DNA from: Siphonodentalium dalli
Taxonomy: Eukaryota; Mollusca; Scaphopoda; Gadilida; Siphonodentaliidae
Length of the DNA stretch: 64,000 nt
Direction: 5' to 3'
NCBI GenBank assembly: GCA_032622095.1
Contig: CP136068.1
Coordinates: 4,939,314-5,003,313 of the forward strand
Shown here: piece by piece, positions 37,840 through 51,682 of the stretch
Position numbering within the stretch: position 1 is the first letter of the stretch
Layout: every line of letters begins with the position of its first letter
Notes under the pieces: generated by a model
Database searches by the model: none
Told to the model about the DNA's origin: nothing
Seen by the model: only the letters and a program-made list of their open reading frames with translations
Translations under genes and position numbers: made by a program

Positions 37840-39570
37840 TATACTTCCATGGTGTAACCAAGGAAGTATATTGTTTTTCTACTGCGGCCGTTTTCTGTTT
37901 AATTGGAAATACTCAGAAACTAATGGGAGGAGGACCGCGAAATCTCTAGCGAATGAAGGCATCTAAGGTCTACTAAAAATAATGGTATCCGGATGTTGGT
38001 CCAATATCTTTTAACAGAGTTATGGCCCTTTTTCGATTATTTTTCATTATTATTATTATTATACTACAGTATTTTTCAACGCCCAAATCTCGGAATGTAT
38101 TAGTACTAGAAAACTCAAGTTTGGTAAGTATGTTGGGGTAAATGAGTTCTATGCCTTTGGCTCATAACGGATATTGTCCGCATTTACCCCGTAGAGTTAT
38201 CTCCCTTTATATGAAAAAATGTCATTTTATTATCTCGGAAATTATAAGGAGCAGAGCATCGAAAATTGGACTGTATACACATCTCGATATGCCCTACTGC
38301 CCACGGGCATCAGAACTTGTGTCCGCGCTTTCCCTGAGGAGTTACCGCCCATAGTTGGCAAACCTCTATTTGATTGTACTCTGTTGTCCTCTTGTATCAT
38401 TCCAGATAACTGCATGTGGTTTTCATAGTCGTGTTGACCGTTGTCAGTTTAGTCAGAGAAGGAAATTTTGACAGGGTCAGACATATATTTTGACACTGGG
38501 GTGGGGGGCAAATTGTTTGCAAAATAAAATTTTGATTGACATTCATATATTTAAGTTTATGTATTTCCCGAACGAAAACAAACTCATACCGGAAAGGATT
38601 TTTGAAATCCGAGAAGAAATGCAAGAGTTACGGGCCCTCAAAGTTTGCAATTTGGGCCCATGTGCTTGTCCTCACATCTCCTCCGAAGATATCGAACATA
38701 GGATATCATCTGATACGCCAACGTGTGCGGACGGAAGAGAGCACGCGGGTGGGCCAAATTTTGCCAGTGTCTGTTCATTATTGTGGGTCTGGGGAGGGGT
38801 GGTCCGTGGTACCAATTTTTAATTCTTCTCGGAATCAGATGAAACTTGGAATATAACATCTGCAACATCAGCCGATCTAGAAACTGGAAGAATTTCGAAA
38901 ATCCATCGAAAACTAAAAGAATCGCGGGCCCTCAAACTTTGCAATTTTGGGCCCATGTGCTTGATAACACATCTCCTCCGAAGATATCGAACATAGGATG
39001 TCATCTGATACGAAAATGCGTACGGACTGGAGACGGCACGCGGTGGGCCAAATTTTGCCAGTGTCGGTTCATTATTGTGGGTCTGGGGAGGGGTGGTCCG
39101 TGGTGCCGAATTTTAATTCTTCTCGGAATCAGATGAAACTTGGAATATAATATCTGCAACATCAGCCGATCTCGAAGCTGAAGACAGATCGTAAATACGT
39201 TGGAAAATGGCGGAGATTTTGGCCGTACAAGTTTGAATTTGGGCCCATATGCTTTCCAATAATCAAAGTGTTATCCGTCTCCAAATCAGATGAAATTTAT
39301 ACTATGCAATCTATGTCAGCCGCAAATCACAAAACTGGAAACAACTTTAAAATCCGTTGGAAACTGACGAAGTTACGGGGCCTCAAACTTAGCAGTTTGT
39401 GCCAGGGGTTGATGTTTTCCCAATCCCGTCACCCAATTTCGAGGCAGGGGTGGGGTCACGTCCAAACACTTGAGATCAACCTACACATATTAGGACAACA
39501 TATAATCACCATACTTCATATTTTCCGTCCATAAACTGCGATTCTTTCCACTCATGATTGATCCTATTAT
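37840..39570 (+). repeat. Satellite unit B17 (1731 bp)
   Basis: One extra G near 38748 (CGCGGGTGGG). Last of the four-unit run of homopolymer-length variants. Confidence 0.95.
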
Positions 39571-41300
39571 TATACTTCCATGGTGTAACCAAGGAAGTAT
39601 ATTGTTTTTCTACTGCGGCCGTTTTCTGTTTAATTGGAAATACTCAGAAACTAATGGGAGGAGGACCGCGAAATCTCTAGCGAATGAAGGCATCTAAGGT
39701 CTACTAAAAATAATGGTATCCGGATGTTGGTCCAATATCTTTTAACAGAGTTATGGCCCTTTTTCGATTATTTTTCATTATTATTATTATTATACTACAG
39801 TATTTTTCAACGCCCAAATCTCGGAATGTATTAGTACTAGAAAACTCAAGTTTGGTAAGTATGTTGGGGTAAATGAGTTCTATGCCTTTGGCTCATAACG
39901 GATATTGTCCGCATTTACCCCGTAGAGTTATCTCCCTTTATATGAAAAAATGTCATTTTATTATCTCGGAAATTATAAGGAGCAGAGCATCGAAAATTGG
40001 ACTGTATACACATCTCGATATGCCCTACTGCCCACGGGCATCAGAACTTGTGTCCGCGCTTTCCCTGAGGAGTTACCGCCCATAGTTGGCAAACCTCTAT
40101 TTGATTGTACTCTGTTGTCCTCTTGTATCATTCCAGATAACTGCATGTGGTTTTCATAGTCGTGTTGACCGTTGTCAGTTTAGTCAGAGAAGGAAATTTT
40201 GACAGGGTCAGACATATATTTTGACACTGGGGTGGGGGGCAAATTGTTTGCAAAATAAAATTTTGATTGACATTCATATATTTAAGTTTATGTATTTCCC
40301 GAACGAAAACAAACTCATACCGGAAAGGATTTTTGAAATCCGAGAAGAAATGCAAGAGTTACGGGCCCTCAAAGTTTGCAATTTGGGCCCATGTGCTTGT
40401 CCTCACATCTCCTCCGAAGATATCGAACATAGGATATCATCTGATACGCCAACGTGTGCGGACGGAAGAGAGCACGCGGTGGGCCAAATTTTGCCAGTGT
40501 CTGTTCATTATTGTGGGTCTGGGGAGGGGTGGTCCGTGGTACCAATTTTTAATTCTTCTCGGAATCAGATGAAACTTGGAATATAACATCTGCAACATCA
40601 GCCGATCTAGAAACTGGAAGAATTTCGAAAATCCATCGAAAACTAAAAGAATCGCGGGCCCTCAAACTTTGCAATTTTGGGCCCATGTGCTTGATAACAC
40701 ATCTCCTCCGAAGATATCGAACATAGGATGTCATCTGATACGAAAATGCGTACGGACTGGAGACGGCACGCGGTGGGCCAAATTTTGCCAGTGTCGGTTC
40801 ATTATTGTGGGTCTGGGGAGGGGTGGTCCGTGGTGCCGAATTTTAATTCTTCTCGGAATCAGATGAAACTTGGAATATAATATCTGCAACATCAGCCGAT
40901 CTCGAAGCTGAAGACAGATCGTAAATACGTTGGAAAATGGCGGAGATTTTGGCCGTACAAGTTTGAATTTGGGCCCATATGCTTTCCAATAATCAAAGTG
41001 TTATCCGTCTCCAAATCAGATGAAATTTATACTATGCAATCTATGTCAGCCGCAAATCACAAAACTGGAAACAACTTTAAAATCCGTTGGAAACTGACGA
41101 AGTTACGGGGCCTCAAACTTAGCAGTTTGTGCCAGGGGTTGATGTTTTCCCAATCCCGTCACCCAATTTCGAGGCAGGGGTGGGGTCACGTCCAAACACT
41201 TGAGATCAACCTACACATATTAGGACAACATATAATCACCATACTTCATATTTTCCGTCCATAAACTGCGATTCTTTCCACTCATGATTGATCCTATTAT
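39571..41300 (+). repeat. Satellite unit B18 (1730 bp)
   Basis: Standard B unit with ancestral bases at the tracked sites and no private variant noticed. Confidence 0.95.
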
Positions 41301-43030
41301 TATACTTCCATGGTGTAACCAAGGAAGTATATTGTTTTTCTACTGCGGCCGTTTTCTGTTTAATTGGAAATACTCAGAAACTAATGGGAGGAGGACCGCG
41401 AAATCTCTAGCGAATGAAGGCATCTAAGGTCTACTAAAAATAATGGTATCCGGATGTTGGTCCAATATCTTTTAACAGAGTTATGGCCCTTTTTCGATTA
41501 TTTTTCATTATTATTATTATTATACTACAGTATTTTTCAACGCCCAAATCTCGGAATGTATTAGTACTAGAAAACTCAAGTTTGGTAAGTATGTTGGGGT
41601 AAATGAGTTCTATGCCTTTGGCTCATAACGGATATTGTCCGCATTTACCCCGTAGAGTTATCTCCCTTTATATGAAAAAATGTCATTTTATTATCTCGGA
41701 AATTATAAGGAGCAGAGCATCGAAAATTGGACTGTATACACATCTCGATATGCCCTACTGCCCACGGGCATCAGAACTTGTGTCCGCGCTTTCCCTGAGG
41801 AGTTACCGCCCATAGTTGGCAAACCTCTATTTGATTGTACTCTGTTGTCCTCTTGTATCATTCCAGATAACTGCATGTGGTTTTCATAGTCGTGTTCACC
41901 GTTGTCAGTTTAGTCAGAGAAGGAAATTTTGACAGGGTCAGACATATATTTTGACACTGGGGTGGGGGGCAAATTGTTTGCAAAATAAAATTTTGATTGA
42001 CATTCATATATTTAAGTTTATGTATTTCCCGAACGAAAACAAACTCATACCGGAAAGGATTTTTGAAATCCGAGAAGAAATGCAAGAGTTACGGGCCCTC
42101 AAAGTTTGCAATTTGGGCCCATGTGCTTGTCCTCACATCTCCTCCGAAGATATCGAACATAGGATATCATCTGATACGCCAACGTGTGCGGACGGAAGAG
42201 AGCACGCGGTGGGCCAAATTTTGCCAGTGTCTGTTCATTATTGTGGGTCTGGGGAGGGGTGGTCCGTGGTACCAATTTTTAATTCTTCTCGGAATCAGAT
42301 GAAACTTGGAATATAACATCTGCAACATCAGCCGATCTAGAAACTGGAAGAATTTCGAAAATCCATCGAAAACTAAAAGAATCGCGGGCCCTCAAACTTT
42401 GCAATTTTGGGCCCATGTGCTTGATAACACATCTCCTCCGAAGATATCGAACATAGGATGTCATCTGATACGAAAATGCGTACGGACTGGAGACGGCACG
42501 CGGTGGGCCAAATTTTGCCAGTGTCGGTTCATTATTGTGGGTCTGGGGAGGGGTGGTCCGTGGTGCCGAATTTTAATTCTTCTCGGAATCAGATGAAACT
42601 TGGAATATAATATCTGCAACATCAGCCGATCTCGAAGCTGAAGACAGATCGTAAATACGTTGGAAAATGGCGGAGATTTTGGCCGTACAAGTTTGAATTT
42701 GGGCCCATATGCTTTCCAATAATCAAAGTGTTATCCGTCTCCAAATCAGATGAAATTTATACTATGCAATCTATGTCAGCCGCAAATCACAAAACTGGAA
42801 ACAACTTTAAAATCCGTTGGAAACTGACGAAGTTACGGGGCCTCAAACTTAGCAGTTTGTGCCAGGGGTTGATGTTTTCCCAATCCCGTCACCCAATTTC
42901 GAGGCAGGGGTGGGGTCACGTCCAAACACTTGAGATCAACCTACACATATTAGGACAACATATAATCACCATACTTCATATTTTCCGTCCATAAACTGCG
43001 ATTCTTTCCACTCATGATTGATCCTATTAT
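41301..43030 (+). repeat. Satellite unit B19 (1730 bp)
   Basis: Private G-to-C at 41897 (GTGTTCACC for GTGTTGACC). Last unit with ancestral bases at both unit position 267 and unit position 1634 before the derived block begins. Confidence 0.95.
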
Positions 43031-44760
43031 TATACTTCCATGGTGTAACCAAGGAAGTATATTGTTTTTCTACTGCGGCCGTTTTCTGTTTAATTGGAAA
43101 TACTCAGAAACTAATGGGAGGAGGACCGCGAAATCTCTAGCGAATGAAGGCATCTAAGGTCTACTAAAAATAATGGTATCCGGATGTTGGTCCAATATCT
43201 TTTAACAGAGTTATGGCCCTTTTTCGATTATTTTTCATTATTATTATTATTATACTACAGTATTTTTCAACGCCCAAATCTCGGAATGTATTAGTACTAG
43301 AAAACTCAAGTTTGGTAAGTATGTTGGGGTAAATGAGTTCTATGCCTTTGGCTCATAACGGATATTGTCCGCATTTACCCCGTAGAGTTATCTCCCTTTA
43401 TATGAAAAAATGTCATTTTATTATCTCGGAAATTATAAGGAGCAGAGCATCGAAAATTGGACTGTATACACATCTCGATATGCCCTACTGCCCACGGGCA
43501 TCAGAACTTGTGTCCGCGCTTTCCCTGAGGAGTTACCGCCCATAGTTGGCAAACCTCTATTTGATTGTACTCTGTTGTCCTCTTGTATCATTCCAGATAA
43601 CTGCATGTGGTTTTCATAGTCGTGTTGACCGTTGTCAGTTTAGTCAGAGAAGGAAATTTTGACAGGGTCAGACATATATTTTGACACTGGGGTGGGGGGC
43701 AAATTGTTTGCAAAATAAAATTTTGATTGACATTCATATATTTAAGTTTATGTATTTCCCGAACGAAAACAAACTCATACCGGAAAGGATTTTTGAAATC
43801 CGAGAAGAAATGCAAGAGTTACGGGCCCTCAAAGTTTGCAATTTGGGCCCATGTGCTTGTCCTCACATCTCCTCCGAAGATATCGAACATAGGATATCAT
43901 CTGATACGCCAACGTGTGCGGACGGAAGAGAGCACGCGGTGGGCCAAATTTTGCCAGTGTCTGTTCATTATTGTGGGTCTGGGGAGGGGTGGTCCGTGGT
44001 ACCAATTTTTAATTCTTCTCGGAATCAGATGAAACTTGGAATATAACATCTGCAACATCAGCCGATCTAGAAACTGGAAGAATTTCGAAAATCCATCGAA
44101 AACTAAAAGAATCGCGGGCCCTCAAACTTTGCAATTTTGGGCCCATGTGCTTGATAACACATCTCCTCCGAAGATATCGAACATAGGATGTCATCTGATA
44201 CGAAAATGCGTACGGACTGGAGACGGCACGCGGTGGGCCAAATTTTGCCAGTGTCGGTTCATTATTGTGGGTCTGGGGAGGGGTGGTCCGTGGTGCCGAA
44301 TTTTAATTCTTCTCGGAATCAGATGAAACTTGGAATATAATATCTGCAACATCAGCCGATCTCGAAGCTGAAGACAGATCGTAAATACGTTGGAAAATGG
44401 CGGAGATTTTGGCCGTACAAGTTTGAATTTGGGCCCATATGCTTTCCAATAATCAAAGTGTTATCCGTCTCCAAATCAGATGAAATTTATACTATGCAAT
44501 CTATGTCAGCCGCAAATCACAAAACTGGAAACAACTTTAAAATCCGTTGGAAACTGACGAAGTTACGGGGCCTCAAACTTAGCAGTTTGTGCCAGGGGTT
44601 GATGTTTTCCCAATCCCGTCACCCAATTTCGAGGCAGGGGTGGGGTCACGTCCAAACACTTGATATCAACCTACACATATTAGGACAACATATAATCACC
44701 ATACTTCATATTTTCCGTCCATAAACTGCGATTCTTTCCACTCATGATTGATCCTATTAT
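43031..44760 (+). repeat. Satellite unit B20 (1730 bp)
   Basis: Still has C at unit position 267 but is the first with the derived T at unit position 1634 (44664, TTGATATC for TTGAGATC). The change of sub-lineage therefore falls inside this unit. Confidence 0.95.
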
Positions 44761-46490
44761 TATACTTCCATGGTGTAACCAAGGAAGTATATTGTTTTTC
44801 TACTGCGGCCGTTTTCTGTTTAATTGGAAATACTCAGAAACTAATGGGAGGAGGACCGCGAAATCTCTAGCGAATGAAGGCATCTAAGGTCTACTAAAAA
44901 TAATGGTATCCGGATGTTGGTCCAATATCTTTTAACAGAGTTATGGCCCTTTTTCGATTATTTTTCATTATTATTATTATTATACTACAGTATTTTTCAA
45001 CGCCCAAATCTCGGAATGTATTAGTATTAGAAAACTCAAGTTTGGTAAGTATGTTGGGGTAAATGAGTTCTATGCCTTTGGCTCATAACGGATATTGTCC
45101 GCATTTACCCCGTAGAGTTATCTCCCTTTATATGAAAAAATGTCATTTTATTATCTCGGAAATTATAAGGAGCAGAGCATCGAAAATTGGACTGTATACA
45201 CATCTCGATATGCCCTACTGCCCACGGGCATCAGAACTTGTGTCCGCGCTTTCCCTGAGGAGTTACCGCCCATAGTTGGCAAACCTCTATTTGATTGTAC
45301 TCTGTTGTCCTCTTGTATCATTCCAGATAACTGCATGTGGTTTTCATAGTCGTGTTGACCGTTGTCAGTTTAGTCAGAGAAGGAAATTTTGACAGGGTCA
45401 GACATATATTTTGACACTGGGGTGGGGGGCAAATTGTTTGCAAAATAAAATTTTGATTGACATTCATATATTTAAGTTTATGTATTTCCCGAACGAAAAC
45501 AAACTCATACCGGAAAGGATTTTTGAAATCCGAGAAGAAATGCAAGAGTTACGGGCCCTCAAAGTTTGCAATTTGGGCCCATGTGCTTGTCCTCACATCT
45601 CCTCCGAAGATATCGAACATAGGATATCATCTGATACGCCAACGTGTGCGGACGGAAGAGAGCACGCGGTGGGCCAAATTTTGCCAGTGTCTGTTCATTA
45701 TTGTGGGTCTGGGGAGGGGTGGTCCGTGGTACCAATTTTTAATTCTTCTCGGAATCAGATGAAACTTGGAATATAACATCTGCAACATCAGCCGATCTAG
45801 AAACTGGAAGAATTTCGAAAATCCATCGAAAACTAAAAGAATCGCGGGCCCTCAAACTTTGCAATTTTGGGCCCATGTGCTTGATAACACATCTCCTCCG
45901 AAGATATCGAACATAGGATGTCATCTGATACGAAAATGCGTACGGACTGGAGACGGCACGCGGTGGGCCAAATTTTGCCAGTGTCGGTTCATTATTGTGG
46001 GTCTGGGGAGGGGTGGTCCGTGGTGCCGAATTTTAATTCTTCTCGGAATCAGATGAAACTTGGAATATAATATCTGCAACATCAGCCGATCTCGAAGCTG
46101 AAGACAGATCGTAAATACGTTGGAAAATGGCGGAGATTTTGGCCGTACAAGTTTGAATTTGGGCCCATATGCTTTCCAATAATCAAAGTGTTATCCGTCT
46201 CCAAATCAGATGAAATTTATACTATGCAATCTATGTCAGCCGCAAATCACAAAACTGGAAACAACTTTAAAATCCGTTGGAAACTGACGAAGTTACGGGG
46301 CCTCAAACTTAGCAGTTTGTGCCAGGGGTTGATGTTTTCCCAATCCCGTCACCCAATTTCGAGGCAGGGGTGGGGTCACGTCCAAACACTTGATATCAAC
46401 CTACACATATTAGGACAACATATAATCACCATACTTCATATTTTCCGTCCATAAACTGCGATTCTTTCCACTCATGATTGATCCTATTAT
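44761..46490 (+). repeat. Satellite unit B21 (1730 bp)
   Basis: Derived T at unit position 267 (45027) and derived T at unit position 1634 (46394). Otherwise standard. Confidence 0.95.
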
Positions 46491-48222
46491 TATACTTCCA
46501 TGGTGTAACCAAGGAAGTATATTGTTTTTCTACTGCGGCCGTTTTCTGTTTAATTGGAAATACTCAGAAACTAATGGGAGGAGGACCGCGAAATCTCTAG
46601 CGAATGAAGGCATCTAAGGTCTACTAAAAATAATGGTATCCGGATGTTGGTCCAATATCTTTTAACAGAGTTATGGCCCTTTTTCGATTATTTTTCATTA
46701 TTATTATTATTATACTACAGTATTTTTCAACGCCCAAATCTCGGAATGTATTAGTATTAGAAAACTCAAGTTTGGTAAGTATGTTGGGGTAAATGAGTTC
46801 TATGCCTTTGGTTCATAACGGATATTGTCCGCATTTACCCCGTAGAGTTATCTCCCTTTATATGAAAAAATGTCATTTTATTATCTCGGAAATTATAAGG
46901 AGCAGAGCATCGAAAATTGGACTGTATACACATCTCGATATGCCCTACTGCCCACGGGCATCAGAACTTGTGTCCGCGCTTTCCCTGAGGAGTTACCGCC
47001 CATAGTTGGCAAACCTCTATTTGATTGTACTCTGTTGTCCTCTTGTATCATTCCAGATAACTGCATGTGGTTTTCATAGTCGTGTTGACCGTTGTCAGTT
47101 TAGTCAGAGAAGGAAATTTTGACAGGGTCAGACATATATTTTGACACTGGGGTGGGGGGGCAAATTGTTTGCAAAATAAAATTTTGATTGACATTCATAT
47201 ATTTAAGTTTATGTATTTCCCGAACGAAAACAAACTCATACCGGAAAGGATTTTTGAAATCCGAGAAGAAATGCAAGAGTTACGGGCCCTCAAAGTTTGC
47301 AATTTGGGCCCATGTGCTTGTCCTCACATCTCCTCCGAAGATATCGAACATAGGATATCATCTGATACGCCAACGTGTGCGGACGGAAGAGAGCACGCGG
47401 TGGGCCAAATTTTGCCAGTGTCTGTTCATTATTGTGGGTCTGGGGAGGGGTGGTCCGTGGGTACCAATTTTTAATTCTTCTCGGAATCAGATGAAACTTG
47501 GAATATAACATCTGCAACATCAGCCGATCTAGAAAGTGGAAGAATTTCGAAAATCCATCGAAAACTAAAAGAATCGCGGGCCCTCAAACTTTGCAATTTT
47601 GGGCCCATGTGCTTGATAACACATCTCCTCCGAAGATATCGAACATAGGATGTCATCTGATACGAAAATGCGTACGGACTGGAGACGGCACGCGGTGGGC
47701 CAAATTTTGCCAGTGTCGGTTCATTATTGTGGGTCTGGGGAGGGGTGGTCCGTGGTGCCGAATTTTAATTCTTCTCGGAATCAGATGAAACTTGGAATAT
47801 AATATCTGCAACATCAGCCGATCTCGAAGCTGAAGACAGATCGTAAATACGTTGGAAAATGGCGGAGATTTTGGCCGTACAAGTTTGAATTTGGGCCCAT
47901 ATGCTTTCCAATAATCAAAGTGTTATCCGTCTCCAAATCAGATGAAATTTATACTATGCAATCTATGTCAGCCGCAAATCACAAAACTGGAAACAACTTT
48001 AAAATCCGTTGGAAACTGACGAAGTTACGGGGCCTCAAACTTAGCAGTTTGTGCCAGGGGTTGATGTTTTCCCAATCCCGTCACCCAATTTCGAGGCAGG
48101 GGTGGGGTCACGTCCAAACACTTGAGATCAACCTACACATATTAGGACAACATATAATCACCATACTTCATATTTTCCGTCCATAAACTGCGATTCTTTC
48201 CACTCATGATTGATCCTATTAT
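46491..48222 (+). repeat. Satellite unit B22 (1732 bp), mosaic
   Basis: Mosaic unit. It has derived T at 46757, T at 46812 (shared only with B25), G at 47536 (shared with B25 and B26), and extra G near 47160 and 47461. At unit position 1634 it returns to the ancestral G, although its neighbours on both sides are derived there. This suggests an exchange or conversion tract, or an assembly switch, in its right half. Confidence 0.95.
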
Positions 48223-49952
48223 TATACTTCCATGGTGTAACCAAGGAAGTATATTGTTTTTCTACTGCGGCCGTTTTCTGTTTAATTGGAAATACTCAGA
48301 AACTAATGGGAGGAGGACCGCGAAATCTCTAGCGAATGAAGGCATCTAAGGTCTACTAAAAATAATGGTATCCGGATGTTGGTCCAATATCTTTTAACAG
48401 AGTTATGGCCCTTTTTCGATTATTTTTCATTATTATTATTATTATACTACAGTATTTTTCAACGCCCAAATCTCGGAATGTATTAGTACTAGAAAACTCA
48501 AGTTTGGTAAGTATGTTGGGGTAAATGAGTTCTATGCCTTTGGCTCATAACGGATATTGTCCGCATTTACCCCGTAGAGTTATCTCCCTTTATATGAAAA
48601 AATGTCATTTTATTATCTCGGAAATTATAAGGAGCAGAGCATCGAAAATTGGACTGTATACACATCTCGATATGCCCTACTGCCCACGGGCATCAGAACT
48701 TGTGTCCGCGCTTTCCCTGAGGAGTTACCGCCCATAGTTGGCAAACCTCTATTTGATTGTACTCTGTTGTCCTCTTGTATCATTCCAGATAACTGCATGT
48801 GGTTTTCATAGTCGTGTTGACCGTTGTCAGTTTAGTCAGAGAAGGAAATTTTGACAGGGTCAGACATATATTTTGACACTGGGGTGGGGGGCAAATTGTT
48901 TGCAAAATAAAATTTTGATTGACATTCATATATTTAAGTTTATGTATTTCCCGAACGAAAACAAACTCATACCGGAAAGGATTTTTGAAATCCGAGAAGA
49001 AATGCAAGAGTTACGGGCCCTCAAAGTTTGCAATTTGGGCCCATGTGCTTGTCCTCACATCTCCTCCGAAGATATCGAACATAGGATATCATCTGATACG
49101 CCAACGTGTGCGGACGGAAGAGAGCACGCGGTGGGCCAAATTTTGCCAGTGTCTGTTCATTATTGTGGGTCTGGGGAGGGGTGGTCCGTGGTACCAATTT
49201 TTAATTCTTCTCGGAATCAGATGAAACTTGGAATATAACATCTGCAACATCAGCCGATCTAGAAACTGGAAGAATTTCGAAAATCCATCGAAAACTAAAA
49301 GAATCGCGGGCCCTCAAACTTTGCAATTTTGGGCCCATGTGCTTGATAACACATCTCCTCCGAAGATATCGAACATAGGATGTCATCTGATACGAAAATG
49401 CGTACGGACTGGAGACGGCACGCGGTGGGCCAAATTTTGCCAGTGTCGGTTCATTATTGTGGGTCTGGGGAGGGGTGGTCCGTGGTGCCGAATTTTAATT
49501 CTTCTCGGAATCAGATGAAACTTGGAATATAATATCTGCAACATCAGCCGATCTCGAAGCTGAAGACAGATCGTAAATACGTTGGAAAATGGCGGAGATT
49601 TTGGCCGTACAAGTTTGAATTTGGGCCCATATGCTTTCCAATAATCAAAGTGTTATCCGTCTCCAAATCAGATGAAATTTATACTATGCAATCTATGTCA
49701 GCCGCAAATCACAAAACTGGAAACAACTTTAAAATCCGTTGGAAACTGACGAAGTTACGGGGCCTCAAACTTAGCAGTTTGTGCCAGGGGTTGATGTTTT
49801 CCCAATCCCGTCACCCAATTTCGAGGCAGGGGTGGGGTCACGTCCAAACACTTGATATCAACCTACACATATTAGGACAACATATAATCACCATACTTCA
49901 TATTTTCCGTCCATAAACTGCGATTCTTTCCACTCATGATTGATCCTATTAT
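48223..49952 (+). repeat. Satellite unit B23 (1730 bp)
   Basis: Ancestral C at unit position 267, continuing the ancestral tract from the right end of B22, then derived T at unit position 1634 (49856). The ancestral island therefore spans at least the end of B22 to the start of B23. Confidence 0.95.
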
Positions 49953-51682
49953 TATACTTCCATGGTGTAACCAAGGAAGTATATTGTTTTTCTACTGCGG
50001 CCGTTTTCTGTTTAATTGGAAATACTCAGAAACTAATGGGAGGAGGACCGCGAAATCTCTAGCGAATGAAGGCATCTAAGGTCTACTAAAAATAATGGTA
50101 TCCGGATGTTGGTCCAATATCTTTTAACAGAGTTATGGCCCTTTTTCGATTATTTTTCATTATTATTATTATTATACTACAGTATTTTTCAACGCCCAAA
50201 TCTCGGAATGTATTAGTATTAGAAAACTCAAGTTTGGTAAGTATGTTGGGGTAAATGAGTTCTATGCCTTTGGCTCATAACGGATATTGTCCGCATTTAC
50301 CCCGTAGAGTTATCTCCCTTTATATGAAAAAATGTCATTTTATTATCTCGGAAATTATAAGGAGCAGAGCATCGAAAATTGGACTGTATACACATCTCGA
50401 TATGCCCTACTGCCCACGGGCATCAGAACTTGTGTCCGCGCTTTCCCTGAGGAGTTACCGCCCATAGTTGGCAAACCTCTATTTGATTGTACTCTGTTGT
50501 CCTCTTGTATCATTCCAGATAACTGCATGTGGTTTTCATAGTCGTGTTGACCGTTGTCAGTTTAGTCAGAGAAGGAAATTTTGACAGGGTCAGACATATA
50601 TTTTGACACTGGGGTGGGGGGCAAATTGTTTGCAAAATAAAATTTTGATTGACATTCATATATTTAAGTTTATGTATTTCCCGAACGAAAACAAACTCAT
50701 ACCGGAAAGGATTTTTGAAATCCGAGAAGAAATGCAAGAGTTACGGGCCCTCAAAGTTTGCAATTTGGGCCCATGTGCTTGTCCTCACATCTCCTCCGAA
50801 GATATCGAACATAGGATATCATCTGATACGCCAACGTGTGCGGACGGAAGAGAGCACGCGGTGGGCCAAATTTTGCCAGTGTCTGTTCATTATTGTGGGT
50901 CTGGGGAGGGGTGGTCCGTGGTACCAATTTTTAATTCTTCTCGGAATCAGATGAAACTTGGAATATAACATCTGCAACATCAGCCGATCTAGAAACTGGA
51001 AGAATTTCGAAAATCCATCGAAAACTAAAAGAATCGCGGGCCCTCAAACTTTGCAATTTTGGGCCCATGTGCTTGATAACACATCTCCTCCGAAGATATC
51101 GAACATAGGATGTCATCTGATACGAAAATGCGTACGGACTGGAGACGGCACGCGGTGGGCCAAATTTTGCCAGTGTCGGTTCATTATTGTGGGTCTGGGG
51201 AGGGGTGGTCCGTGGTGCCGAATTTTAATTCTTCTCGGAATCAGATGAAACTTGGAATATAATATCTGCAACATCAGCCGATCTCGAAGCTGAAGACAGA
51301 TCGTAAATACGTTGGAAAATGGCGGAGATTTTGGCCGTACAAGTTTGAATTTGGGCCCATATGCTTTCCAATAATCAAAGTGTTATCCGTCTCCAAATCA
51401 GATGAAATTTATACTATGCAATCTATGTCAGCCGCAAATCACAAAACTGGAAACAACTTTAAAATCCGTTGGAAACTGACGAAGTTACGGGGCCTCAAAC
51501 TTAGCAGTTTGTGCCAGGGGTTGATGTTTTCCCAATCCCGTCACCCAATTTCGAGGCAGGGGTGGGGTCACGTCCAAACACTTGATATCAACCTACACAT
51601 ATTAGGACAACATATAATCACCATACTTCATATTTTCCGTCCATAAACTGCGATTCTTTCCACTCATGATTGATCCTATTAT
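49953..51682 (+). repeat. Satellite unit B24 (1730 bp)
   Basis: Derived bases at unit positions 267 and 1634; no private variant noticed. Confidence 0.95.
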
